From DASQUK01 sp046723645 (GTDB lineage: Bacteria > Actinomycetota > Acidimicrobiia > Acidimicrobiales > VFJN01), in contig JBKOUY010000075.1 in assembly GCA_046723645.1 (NCBI GenBank), positions 1 to 9,762 of the forward strand: 9,762 bases of DNA, written 5' to 3'. The position numbers were made by a program, and so were the translations under genes. Of this stretch, positions 1-5,670 are shown piece after piece (position 1 is the stretch's first letter; each line of letters starts with the position of its first letter). The notes beneath the pieces were generated by a model. That model ran no database searches. It was not told where the DNA came from and saw nothing but the letters and a program-made list of their open reading frames with translations.

Positions 1-479
1 GTGTCGAGGGGCTGGGGCCGCGACGCCCCCTGGTCGCCAGCGATCATCTTGAGTCCGAACGGGTAGGGCTCGACCGTGCTCGGATCGACGCGCACACCCG
101 GGCGGTAGTACGCGGCGGCCCCGGTGGGCGGCACCATCCGACCGCGTTCCAACAGCGCCGGCGCCCAGTACGCCGCCCGATCGAGTTTCTGCTCGCAGGT
201 CGTGTCGCCGGCGGCCAGATCGGCGGCGGTGGTCGAGGCGCCGGCGACGGTGCTGCCGAAGAACGTGTGCAGGTGTGATCGGCCGTGGTGGCCGAAGTGC
301 ACGATCGGGTCGTCCGGTGCCGCATGGCTGAAGCGGCACTCCACGACGAACTGGGGCACCCGCCCTTGCGGTCCTGCCTCCGTCGGTGACTCGCGGAGGG
401 CGACGTCGTCGTGGTCGGAGCACCCTGCGAGGACCACGGCGGCCAACACGAGCCAACGTGCGGTGGTCAGGGCCGTCAT
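1..479 (-). CDS. DUF1996-type secreted lipoprotein, C-terminus cut by left window edge
   Basis: This frame is open from an ATG at 479 down to the left edge, giving 159 complete codons with no stop, so the C-terminal part lies outside. The N-terminus is a lipoprotein signal: a short charged start, a hydrophobic core, then lipobox L-A-G-C with the lipidated cysteine at residue 20, so the mature protein should sit on the outer face of the membrane. The motif SHLHTFFG (about 67-74) followed by C95 and an AYW-P-AL segment (about 103-109) is what I know from DUF1996 proteins, a secreted family of unknown activity in actinobacteria and fungi. Histidines are dense around 61-71 (HFGHHGRSHLH), which would suit metal binding, but that is inference. 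It lies 198 nt after the NosD-like gene on the same strand. I see no clear Shine-Dalgarno before the ATG. The family call is from recall of the motif, not a search. Confidence 0.75.
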   Translation of the reverse strand, partial: MTALTTARWLVLAAVVLAGCSDHDDVALRESPTEAGPQGRVPQFVVECRFSHAAPDDPIVHFGHHGRSHLHTFFGSTVAGASTTAADLAAGDTTCEQKLDRAAYWAPALLERGRMVPPTGAAAYYRPGVRVDPSTVEPYPFGLKMIAGDQGASRPQPLD

Positions 480-527
480 GGCGGCCCTAGTGGGCGCTCG
501 CGGAAGTTCCGTGGATGTATGGCCGTG

Positions 528-629
528 TCAGATTCGTCGCTGGCGAGGACGCAGGAGGAAGGCGCAGCCAGCGGCTGCGGCGACGACGAGGACGATGTCC
601 AGCGGCGGATCTGGCCGGCGAGACGCCAC
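528..629 (-). CDS. Possible 33-residue single-span membrane peptide (weak candidate)
   Basis: In the 198-nt gap between the NosD-like gene and the DUF1996 gene, one frame starting at GTG 629 encodes 33 residues and ends in TGA at 528-530. It begins MASRRPDPP, continues as a hydrophobic stretch (LDIVLVVAAAAGCAFLL, about residues 10-26), and ends with a basic tail RPRQRRI, the profile of a tiny membrane protein or a C-terminal anchor. GGAAG lies 5 nt before the GTG. The frame is the same as that of the NosD-like gene, directly beyond its TGA stop, so it could also be a readthrough extension or the remnant of a longer gene. Against it: G or C at the third position in only about 24 of 33 codons, lower than neighbouring genes, a GTG start, and minimal length. 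No function can be assigned. Confidence 0.25.
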   Translation of the reverse strand: MASRRPDPPLDIVLVVAAAAGCAFLLRPRQRRI

Positions 630-677
630 GATGACTTCCGCGAGGGTCCACTTGCCACCGCACGTTCGTGACCCGGC

Positions 678-2054
678 TCATGCCGGCTTGTCCGGCACCT
701 CGATGGCATCGACGTCGACGTCGCGCGGCACGTCGGTGGCGGGACGGGCGGGGGCGGTCTCGGCGTCGGGCATGTTCTCCTGGTCATCGGGAACCGGCGA
801 GGTCTTGTAGTCACCGGACGGTGGCTTCTCCGCGAGGAACCTGTTCAGGTCGAGGGGTCCGGCCGTCCAGTCACCGCCGCTGCCCTCGCCCTCGCACGGC
901 GCCAGGGCCTCGAGGTCGGCGGGCGCCGTGCTGCTGATCTCGTTGTCGGCGAAGCAGTTGCCGAGGCGGGACACGTCCTCGAGCGACCCGAGCCCGATGT
1001 CGGCCAGGCGCGAGTCCTCGATCACGTTGCCGACCACACGGTTGTCCCGCGGGTTCCACAGCACCGTGTCGGGGATGGTGGCGGGATCGGCGGTGGGCTC
1101 GCCCTTGGCCTCGCTGCAGGGCTGGTCGTCGTCGGACGCTGGCGGCACGACGTCGTTGGCATCCTCCTCGGGGAAGGGCAACAGGCCGATCCCGGTGAGG
1201 TCGTGGTCGTAGATGCGGTTGCGCTCGATGATGTTGCCGACACCGCCGGCCGGCAGGATGCCGTTGCCCATGGCCAGGAGGGCCACGTCGATGGCCGGGG
1301 TGTCCGCCTGGTTGTTGGAGTACACGAGGTTGCCCACGATCGTGGTGTCGCGCTCGGGATAGCACAGCTCGTAGCTACCGGAGTTGGGCACGATCCCCGC
1401 CCGGTTGAAGCGGAACGTGGAGTTGACGATCAGCAGGTTGCCACCGGAGTTGGTGCCCGAGTAGCCGAGCCCGTTGTGCTCGGAGACGACGTCGTCGATG
1501 ACGGCGTCGCACGGGTAGCACTGGCCGATGTAGACGCCGGCGTCGGGGCTGCCCGACGTGTAGCTGTGCTCGATCAGGCCCTTGACGGAGTCGAAGGCGT
1601 AGATGCCGTAGTCGCCGATGCGGTACGTCGTGAGGTAGGAGGCGCGGTAGCCCTCGGCACCGGTCCAGAAGAAGCCGTTCTTCGTGTAGTTGCGTGCGGT
1701 CATGTTCTCGATCGCGACACCGGCGGCGCCCGTGACCCGGATGCCGTTGTCGAGCTCGAAGCCGCCGTCGAGGATCACCTCGTTGCGGTCGACGCCACGG
1801 ATCGTCAGCTCGTCGGTGGTGACGCTGACCGATTCCTCGTACGTGCCCGGCTGAACGAGGACGAGGTCGCCGGGCTCGGCCGCATCGACCGCGGCCTGGA
1901 TCGTGTCGTGGTCGTCGGGGACGTTGATCGTGCTGCTGCCGCCGCCGTCCCCCTCGCCCTCCGCGGATGCACCGTCATCGTCGTCGCCGCCGCAGGCGGC
2001 GAGGGCCAGGGCGCCGGCGAGCGATAGCGCGAACAGGCGTCGTGTGGTGGGCAT
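678..2054 (-). CDS. NosD-like right-handed parallel beta-helix lipoprotein
   Basis: A 458-residue exported protein. Residues 1-21 form a lipoprotein signal (LALAAC, lipidated C21), followed by an acidic Gly/Ser/Asp linker to about residue 40. From about 42 the sequence INVPDDHDTIQAAVDAAEPG starts a pectate-lyase-like beta-helix, with typical short turns such as GTYEESVSV, NGIRVTGAAGVAIENMT, AGVYIG and NRVVGNVIEDS continuing to about residue 385. This is the NosD/CASH fold; NosD itself is a periplasmic copper-maturation factor for nitrous oxide reductase, but other beta-helix proteins bind carbohydrate. Besides C21 there are six cysteines (179, 182, 231, 313, 367, 387), including a CYPC pair at 179-182, allowing disulfides or metal binding. 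The last 60 residues are Pro/Asp-rich and probably disordered. The start is supported by AGGAGAA just upstream. The gene lies 15 nt after a cupredoxin gene, so the two are almost certainly co-transcribed. No nosZ, nosF or nosY is visible, so a true NosD role is unproven. Confidence 0.85.
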   Translation of the reverse strand: MPTTRRLFALSLAGALALAACGGDDDDGASAEGEGDGGGSSTINVPDDHDTIQAAVDAAEPGDLVLVQPGTYEESVSVTTDELTIRGVDRNEVILDGGFELDNGIRVTGAAGVAIENMTARNYTKNGFFWTGAEGYRASYLTTYRIGDYGIYAFDSVKGLIEHSYTSGSPDAGVYIGQCYPCDAVIDDVVSEHNGLGYSGTNSGGNLLIVNSTFRFNRAGIVPNSGSYELCYPERDTTIVGNLVYSNNQADTPAIDVALLAMGNGILPAGGVGNIIERNRIYDHDLTGIGLLPFPEEDANDVVPPASDDDQPCSEAKGEPTADPATIPDTVLWNPRDNRVVGNVIEDSRLADIGLGSLEDVSRLGNCFADNEISSTAPADLEALAPCEGEGSGGDWTAGPLDLNRFLAEKPPSGDYKTSPVPDDQENMPDAETAPARPATDVPRDVDVDAIEVPDKPA

Positions 2055-2058
2055 GCGG

Positions 2059-2065
2059 TTCTCCT
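2059..2065 (-). promoter_or_regulatory. Ribosome binding site of the NosD-like gene
   Basis: AGGAGAA on the minus strand, 4 nt before ATG 2054 (6 nt counting from AGGAG), lies wholly within the 15-nt gap after the cupredoxin stop codon. It fixes the NosD-like start and shows that this downstream gene is translated from its own site. Confidence 0.7.
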
Positions 2066-2069
2066 GGAC

Positions 2070-2504
2070 TCAGCCGCTGACGACGATCGTCCCGATCATC
2101 CCAGCGTCGGTGGTGCCGTGGATCGAGCAGTAATAGCGGTACACGCCGGGTTCGTCGAAGGTATGCGAATACGTGGCGCCGGGCCGAAAGTTGTCCACAT
2201 CGACACCCCAGTCGTCGCCGTCCACGTGGAGGACGTTGTGCTCGTTGCGGCCCTTGTTGGTCCAGACGACCTCGGTGCCGGGCGCGATCTCGACGTTCTC
2301 GGGGCGGAACGAGTTGTCGAGCGCAGTGATCTCGGCCGGATCGGTGTCGATGACGACGACGTTCTCGGGCACCGAGTCGTCGGACGAGCCGCCCGAGGTG
2401 GAGAGCCCCCCGTCGCCGCCGGTGCTGTCGTCGTCGCCGCCACAGGCGGCGAGCGAACCGGCGACGAGGACGAGGCCCACGAGCGACGCGGTGGCACGCT
2501 TCAT
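2070..2504 (-). CDS. Plastocyanin/azurin-like cupredoxin lipoprotein
   Basis: A 144-residue blue-copper protein anchored outside the membrane. Residues 1-21 are a lipoprotein signal ending LAAC (lipidated C21), then a Gly/Ser/Asp linker to about 45 and a single cupredoxin domain at about 48-143. All four type-1 copper ligands can be seen: H89 in NEHNV, C126 and H129 in YYCSIHG, and M136 in AGMIG, with VEIAPGTEVVWTN as the usual strand before the first ligand. The domain should therefore bind one copper and carry single electrons, or act as a copper store. Its partner is unknown. It is the first gene of the minus-strand lipoprotein set and is divergent from echA20. No Shine-Dalgarno precedes the ATG, but TACCCT lies 8 nt upstream, which suggests a leaderless transcript. 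A stretch coding for its lipobox region is nearly identical in DNA to that of the NosD-like gene. Confidence 0.92.
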   Translation of the reverse strand: MKRATASLVGLVLVAGSLAACGGDDDSTGGDGGLSTSGGSSDDSVPENVVVIDTDPAEITALDNSFRPENVEIAPGTEVVWTNKGRNEHNVLHVDGDDWGVDVDNFRPGATYSHTFDEPGVYRYYCSIHGTTDAGMIGTIVVSG

Positions 2505-2512
2505 CGGCCGGG

Positions 2513-2518
2513 AGGGTA
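2513..2518 (-). promoter_or_regulatory. Candidate -10 element of the cupredoxin/NosD transcript
   Basis: TACCCT (fits the actinobacterial TANNNT pattern) reads toward the cupredoxin gene, with 8 nt between it and the ATG at 2504. Transcription would begin at or next to the start codon, which matches the lack of a Shine-Dalgarno. No good -35 is visible. A short hexamer in GC-rich DNA can occur by chance. Confidence 0.35.
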
Positions 2519-2551
2519 GACGGCGCCTTACACCGTCAGGGAATCGGCGGG

Positions 2552-2581
2552 TTGTTGGCGGCGACGGCGGCGACCTACGTT
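2552..2581 (+). promoter_or_regulatory. Candidate promoter of the echA20-ipdA-ipdB operon
   Basis: TTGTTG at 2552-2557 and TACGTT at 2576-2581 are separated by 18 nt and resemble -35 and -10 elements (TANNNT). The implied start of transcription is near 2588, directly before the palindromic operator, leaving a leader of about 50 nt before ATG 2637. The spacing from -10 to operator is the same as at ipdC, which strengthens the call. Confidence 0.5.
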
Positions 2582-2590
2582 GCGTCGGCC

Positions 2591-2609
2591 GTCTGACGCA
2601 CCGTCAGAC
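2591..2609. promoter_or_regulatory. Palindromic operator 1, upstream of echA20
   Basis: GTCTGACGCACCGTCAGAC is a perfect inverted repeat with 8-bp arms and a 3-bp spacer, typical of a TetR-family-sized site. It begins 10 bp after the last base of the proposed -10 box, so a bound protein would block transcription start. A near copy (15 of 19 positions) lies at 5673-5691 at the same distance from a -10 box. A lone half-site, CACCGTCAGG, lies at 2531-2540, toward the divergent cupredoxin gene. The regulator is not in this window. It could be a KstR2-type repressor, but the box does not match the AnCAAGnnCTTGnT consensus I recall for mycobacterial KstR2. Confidence 0.65.
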
Positions 2610-2636
2610 GCATCGAGCGCCGAGGGCCGCCGCCGG

Positions 2637-3431
2637 ATGCCGATCACCACCGAGCGCCACGACTCCGGGGTCGCCGAGGTCGTGATGGAGAACCCGCCGG
2701 TCAACGCCCTGCCGGTGGCCGGATGGTTCGAGCTCGCCTCGACGGTCCGGGGCCTCGGCGAGGACCCGGCCGTACGGGCCGTCGTCCTGCGCGCGGAGGG
2801 CCGCGGCTTCAACGCGGGCGTCGACATCAAGGAGATGCAGGCGAGTCAGGGCTTCGACGTCCTGGTGGGCGCCAACCGCGGCTGCTTCGAGGCGTTCGCC
2901 GCCGTCTACGAGTGCAAGGTGCCGGTGCTGGCGGCGGTGCACGGCTACTGCCTCGGCGGCGGCATCGGCCTGGTCGGCAACGCCGACATCGTGGTGGCGT
3001 CGGACGACGCCACCTTCGGCCTGCCCGAGGTCGACCGCGGCGCCCTCGGCGCCGCGACCCACCTGGCGCGGCTGGTCCCGCAGCACAAGATGCGCGCCAT
3101 GGTCTACACGGCGGCCACCGCCACCGCCGACGACCTCGCGGCGTACGGATCGGTCCTGCGGGTCGTGCCCCGTGACGAGCTGCGGGCGGCGGCGCTCGAG
3201 GTGGCCGAGGCAATCGCCGCCAAGTCGCCGGCCGTGATCCGCGCGGCCAAGGAGTCGCTCAACGGCATCGACCCGTGGGATGTCCGGCGCAGCTACCGCT
3301 TCGAGCAGGGGTTCACGTTCGAGCTGAACCTCATCGGGGAGGGCGACAAGCACCGCTCGCGTTTTCTTCGCGGGATCGGCCGTCCCGACGACCAGTCCCG
3401 CGAAGAGAACGAGGGCCGGGGTCATGACTGA
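2637..3431 (+). CDS. echA20: EchA20-like crotonase-family CoA ester hydrolase (steroid ring D opening)
   Basis: A 264-residue crotonase-fold protein. The two backbone-NH oxyanion-hole segments are visible: FNAGVDIKEM (about 58-67) and HGYCLGGGIGL (about 102-112), followed by FGLPEVDRGALGAATHLARL (about 127-146), with E131 at the place of crotonase Glu144. The position of the second crotonase glutamate (Glu164) appears to hold no acid (KMRAMVYT), so simple hydration is unlikely. In M. tuberculosis EchA20 hydrolyses the ring D carbon-carbon bond of a bicyclic steroid CoA ester to give COCHEA-CoA, the IpdAB substrate, and adjacency to ipdAB makes that role likely here. I chose ATG 2637; the ATG at 2580 lies inside the proposed -10 box and its product would start with a low-complexity Arg/Ser/Asp tail. 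The 3' end overlaps ipdA by 8 nt, indicating translational coupling. The C-terminal tail after about 248 is polar and probably flexible. Confidence 0.82.
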   Translation: MPITTERHDSGVAEVVMENPPVNALPVAGWFELASTVRGLGEDPAVRAVVLRAEGRGFNAGVDIKEMQASQGFDVLVGANRGCFEAFAAVYECKVPVLAAVHGYCLGGGIGLVGNADIVVASDDATFGLPEVDRGALGAATHLARLVPQHKMRAMVYTAATATADDLAAYGSVLRVVPRDELRAAALEVAEAIAAKSPAVIRAAKESLNGIDPWDVRRSYRFEQGFTFELNLIGEGDKHRSRFLRGIGRPDDQSREENEGRGHD

Positions 3432-4293
3432 CAAGTTGATGACCGAGGAGGAGGTGGTCGGCCGGCTCCGCTCGGGCATGACCATTGCCATCGGGGGATG
3501 GGCCAGCCGGCGCAAGCCGATGTCGATCGTCCGCGCCATGGTGCGGAGCGACCTCACCGACCTCGTGATCGTCACGCACGGCGGCCCGGACCTCGGCCTG
3601 CTGTGCGCGGCCGGCAAGGTGCGCAAGGCGATCTACGCATTCGTGTCGCTGGACACGATCCCCCTCGAGCCCCACTTCCGCGCCGCGCGCCAGGCGGGCG
3701 CCATCGAGGACGAGCCGCTCGACGAGGGGCTGTTCCACCTCGGGCTGCAGGCGGCGGCGTGGCGGTTGCCGTTCCTCCCCAGCCGGGCCGGCCTCGGATC
3801 GGACCTGCTGCGCGACAACGGCCGCCTGCGAACGTTCACGTCGCCCGTCCCCGGACCCGACGGCGAGGGCGAGGAGCTCGTGGCCATGCCCGCCTTCCGG
3901 CTCGACGCCAGCATCTGCCACCTCAACCGGGCCGACCGCCGCGGCAACGCGATGTTCCTCGGGCCCGACCTGTACTGGGACGATCTCATGCTGCAGGCCG
4001 CGCCCAGCGGCGGCCGGTTCATCTCGGCCGAGCGCATCGTCGAGACCGACGGCCTGCGCGACGAGGGCTGCATCCACCAGATGCGGATCAGCCGGATGAT
4101 GGTCGACGGCGTCGTGTCGGCCCCCGGCGGTGCGCACTTCACGCAGTGCGAGCCCGACTACCCGAGGGACGAGGCGGTGCAGGGTGCCTACGCGGCATCG
4201 GCCCGCTCGCCAGAGGCGTGGGAAGCATTTCGGGCCGAGTGGATCGACATCCCCGAGCCGGAGTACCAGCGCAAGGTCGGGGACCGCGCATGA
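3424..4293 (+). CDS. ipdA: IpdA, alpha subunit of the steroid ring C-opening COCHEA-CoA hydrolase
   Basis: A 289-residue class I CoA-transferase family alpha subunit; M. tuberculosis IpdA is about the same size. It begins MTDKLMTEEEVVGRLRSGMTIAIGGW, the usual start of this family, and has the THGGPDLGLL nucleotide-loop-like segment (51-60), the LDEGLFHLGLQAAAWRLPFLP block (99-119) and NRADRRGNAMFLGPDLYWDD (168-187). These blocks distinguish IpdA-like proteins from ordinary acetoacetate or glutaconate CoA-transferases. E101 in DEG sits where I recall the essential active-site glutamate of M. tuberculosis IpdA (Glu105); that correspondence is from memory. IpdAB forms a heteromer that hydrolyses a ring carbon-carbon bond in COCHEA-CoA rather than transferring CoA. 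The gene overlaps echA20 by 8 nt and ipdB by 4 nt (ATGA), so subunits should be made in step. The product has no signal peptide and acts in the cytosol. Confidence 0.87.
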   Translation: MTDKLMTEEEVVGRLRSGMTIAIGGWASRRKPMSIVRAMVRSDLTDLVIVTHGGPDLGLLCAAGKVRKAIYAFVSLDTIPLEPHFRAARQAGAIEDEPLDEGLFHLGLQAAAWRLPFLPSRAGLGSDLLRDNGRLRTFTSPVPGPDGEGEELVAMPAFRLDASICHLNRADRRGNAMFLGPDLYWDDLMLQAAPSGGRFISAERIVETDGLRDEGCIHQMRISRMMVDGVVSAPGGAHFTQCEPDYPRDEAVQGAYAASARSPEAWEAFRAEWIDIPEPEYQRKVGDRA

Positions 4294-5054
4294 GCCCGCA
4301 CGTCACCCGAGCCGAGGTGTGCGTGGTGGCGGTCGCCGAGTGCTTCCGCGGCGACGGTGAGCTGCTCGCCAACCCGATCGGCACCATCCCCATGATCGGC
4401 GGCCGCCTGGCGCGGGCGACCTTCGAACCCGACCTGGCCATGACCGACGGCGAAGCCACGCTCATCGCCAACGACCGGGCCGTCGTCCCGCCCGACGAGC
4501 GCGTGATCGAGTACTGGAACCCCTACCGGTCGATGTTCGACTGGGTGTGGTCCGGTCGCCGCCACGTGATGATGGGCGCCTCGCAGGTCGACCGGTATGG
4601 GAACCAGAACCTGGCCGCCATCGGCGACCACGCGCGGCCCAAGGTGCAGCTGCTCGGCTACCGGGGCGCCCCCGGCAACACCATCAACGACCCCACCAGC
4701 TACTGGGTGCCCAACCACAGCCCCAAGGTCTTCGTCGAGAAGGTCGACACCGTCACCGGCATCGGCTGGGACCGGGCCGCGGCCCTGGGACCGGCGGCGC
4801 GCTACGTCGACGTCCGGCGGGTGGTGTCCAACCTGGGCGTGTTCGACTTCGAGACCCCCGATCGGCGAATGCGGCTTCGCTCGGTCCATCCTGGGGTGCG
4901 CGTCGAGGACGTCGTGGCGGCCACGGGCTTCGAGCTGGCGGTGCCGGCCGACGTCCCCCGGTCGCGCCTACCGACGCCCGAGGAGCTCGAGCTGATCCGG
5001 GAGGTCATCGATCCCGAGGGCGCGCGCGAAAGCGAGCTGCCGGACCCCGGCTGA
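4290..5054 (+). CDS. ipdB: IpdB, beta subunit of the steroid ring C-opening COCHEA-CoA hydrolase
   Basis: A 254-residue CoA-transferase beta-type subunit, close to the length of M. tuberculosis IpdB. The start ATG overlaps the ipdA stop as ATGA. Recognisable family segments are ANPIGTIPMIGGRLAR (27-42), a WVWSGRRHVMMGASQVDRYG block (85-104) with GNQN following, and LLGYRGAPGN (121-130). In true CoA-transferases the beta subunit supplies a catalytic glutamate in an S-E-N type motif that forms the glutamyl-CoA intermediate; here the comparable place reads G-A-P-G-N, with no glutamate, which fits a hydrolase. The C-terminal part (about 170-254) carries the usual SNLGVFDFE stretch. The gene ends the first transcription unit and is followed after only 27 nt by the convergent BON-domain gene. 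Confidence 0.87.
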   Translation: MSPHVTRAEVCVVAVAECFRGDGELLANPIGTIPMIGGRLARATFEPDLAMTDGEATLIANDRAVVPPDERVIEYWNPYRSMFDWVWSGRRHVMMGASQVDRYGNQNLAAIGDHARPKVQLLGYRGAPGNTINDPTSYWVPNHSPKVFVEKVDTVTGIGWDRAAALGPAARYVDVRRVVSNLGVFDFETPDRRMRLRSVHPGVRVEDVVAATGFELAVPADVPRSRLPTPEELELIREVIDPEGARESELPDPG

Positions 5055-5081
5055 CGCTCCGCCGTCTCGGCCGCGCCCGTA

Positions 5082-5558
5082 CTAGCCCTCGGCGCCGAGG
5101 GCGTCCGCCTTGTTCGGCGCCGGCGTCCCCGGCTGGTGGAGCAGGTTCACCACGTCGATGACGCCGGGCGTCGACCGCACGTCGTGTTCGATCTGCTGGG
5201 CCTTGCGCTCGTCCGGCACCTCGCCGCGCAGCGTGACCACGCGGTCGTTGACGTCGATCGTCAGGTGCGGACCGTCGACGTGGCCGAGCACCTCGCTCCG
5301 GATCTTGTCGACGAGGGTCATGTCGTCCGCGGGGACGTGGGGCCGGGGATGACGGAGCTTGTGGATCACGCCCTCCGCCCTGCCCTTGCCGTAGCTGGCC
5401 TGGCGTTCGACCGCCCGCACCTCCCGGCGCACCGTCGCCCGACCCCGATCCTTCAGCTCGGCCCGGCGCCTGCGCCCGCGGGCCGGATCGAAGACGTAGG
5501 CGAGCGCAGCGCCGACGGCGCCGGCAATGATCACCTTGACGAGGTTCGCGCCCCTCAT
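5082..5558 (-). CDS. Small membrane-anchored BON-domain protein
   Basis: A 158-residue protein with one N-terminal membrane span (about 7-23, LVKVIIAGAVGAALAYVF) followed at once by FDPARGRRRRAELKDR, a positively charged segment that should lie in the cytosol and is common in actinobacterial YtxH/BON-type proteins. Residues about 42-65 are helical and charged. Residues about 78-143 form a BON domain: TLVDKIRSEVLGHV, then LTIDVNDRVVTLRGEVPDE, and a final VVNLLHQP. BON domains bind phospholipid and are often stress-linked; no enzymatic role is expected. The start is fixed by a perfect AAGGAGGT 7 nt upstream. The gene is antisense to, and splits, the steroid gene series. It is convergent with ipdB and divergent from ipdC. 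Nothing in it points to steroid metabolism, so it may be an insertion into an ancestral continuous cluster. Confidence 0.9.
   Translation of the reverse strand: MRGANLVKVIIAGAVGAALAYVFDPARGRRRRAELKDRGRATVRREVRAVERQASYGKGRAEGVIHKLRHPRPHVPADDMTLVDKIRSEVLGHVDGPHLTIDVNDRVVTLRGEVPDERKAQQIEHDVRSTPGVIDVVNLLHQPGTPAPNKADALGAEG
5085..5102. terminator. Perfect 18-bp palindrome between convergent ipdB and the BON gene
   Basis: GCCCTCGGCGCCGAGGGC reads the same on both strands and could fold as a 7-bp GC-rich stem with a GCGC loop in either transcript. It lies inside the last codons of the BON gene and 30 nt beyond the ipdB stop, so it could end the ipdB transcript. No T-run follows on the plus strand, so it is not a classical intrinsic terminator, and part of the symmetry could be a by-product of the coding sequence. 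Confidence 0.4.
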
Positions 5559-5565
5559 GGGATCG

Positions 5566-5573
5566 ACCTCCTT
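5566..5573 (-). promoter_or_regulatory. Consensus ribosome binding site of the BON gene
   Basis: AAGGAGGT on the minus strand, 7 nt before ATG 5558, is a full match to the anti-Shine-Dalgarno complement and the strongest one in the window. It sets the start codon and implies efficient translation, in contrast to the weak or absent sites at ipdC, echA20 and the cupredoxin gene. Confidence 0.85.
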
Positions 5574-5657
5574 GTCGGCTCACGGCCAGCCTCCCGCGGA
5601 CCGGGGGCCCACACAAGGGGGCGGTCGGGCCGGTGGCGGCGCCCTTGGAACTGCTCC

Positions 5658-5663
5658 TACTCT
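5658..5663 (+). promoter_or_regulatory. Candidate -10 element of the ipdC-fadA6 operon
   Basis: TACTCT fits TANNNT and ends 7 nt before the A of ATG 5671, so transcription would start at or one base before the start codon, giving a leaderless message. No convincing -35 is seen upstream. The distance from this box to the palindrome that follows is the same as at echA20. Confidence 0.5.
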
Positions 5664-5670
5664 GGATCGG

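Noticed and set aside
124..810. A 228-codon plus-strand frame at the left end
   Set aside because: It is opposite the DUF1996 lipoprotein, shows Ser/Arg/Ala-rich composition without motifs, and has no ribosome site.
1203..2027. A 274-codon plus-strand frame opposite the NosD-like gene
   Set aside because: It has a Val/Asp/Gly/Ala-only composition typical of antisense reading in high-GC DNA. The minus strand has a signal peptide, ribosome site and beta-helix repeats.
2591..2609. Operator 1 as a transcription terminator hairpin
   Set aside because: It is followed by no T-run, sits just after a promoter-like element, and has a copy at the same place in a second promoter, so an operator explains it better.
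2580..2636. Upstream ATG extension of EchA20 by 19 residues
   Set aside because: The ATG at 2580 lies inside the proposed -10 box and the added residues are low complexity. Homology starts just after ATG 2637.
2604..3626. A 340-codon minus-strand frame opposite echA20 and ipdA
   Set aside because: It is low in hydrophobic order, rich in His/Arg/Gly/Val, without domain motifs, and opposite two genes with clear catalytic motifs. It is a GC-bias artefact.
3498..5054. A 518-codon open frame running into ipdB
   Set aside because: Residues before ATG 4290 are an Arg/Pro/Gly-rich shadow of ipdA. The CoA-transferase beta homology begins at 4290.
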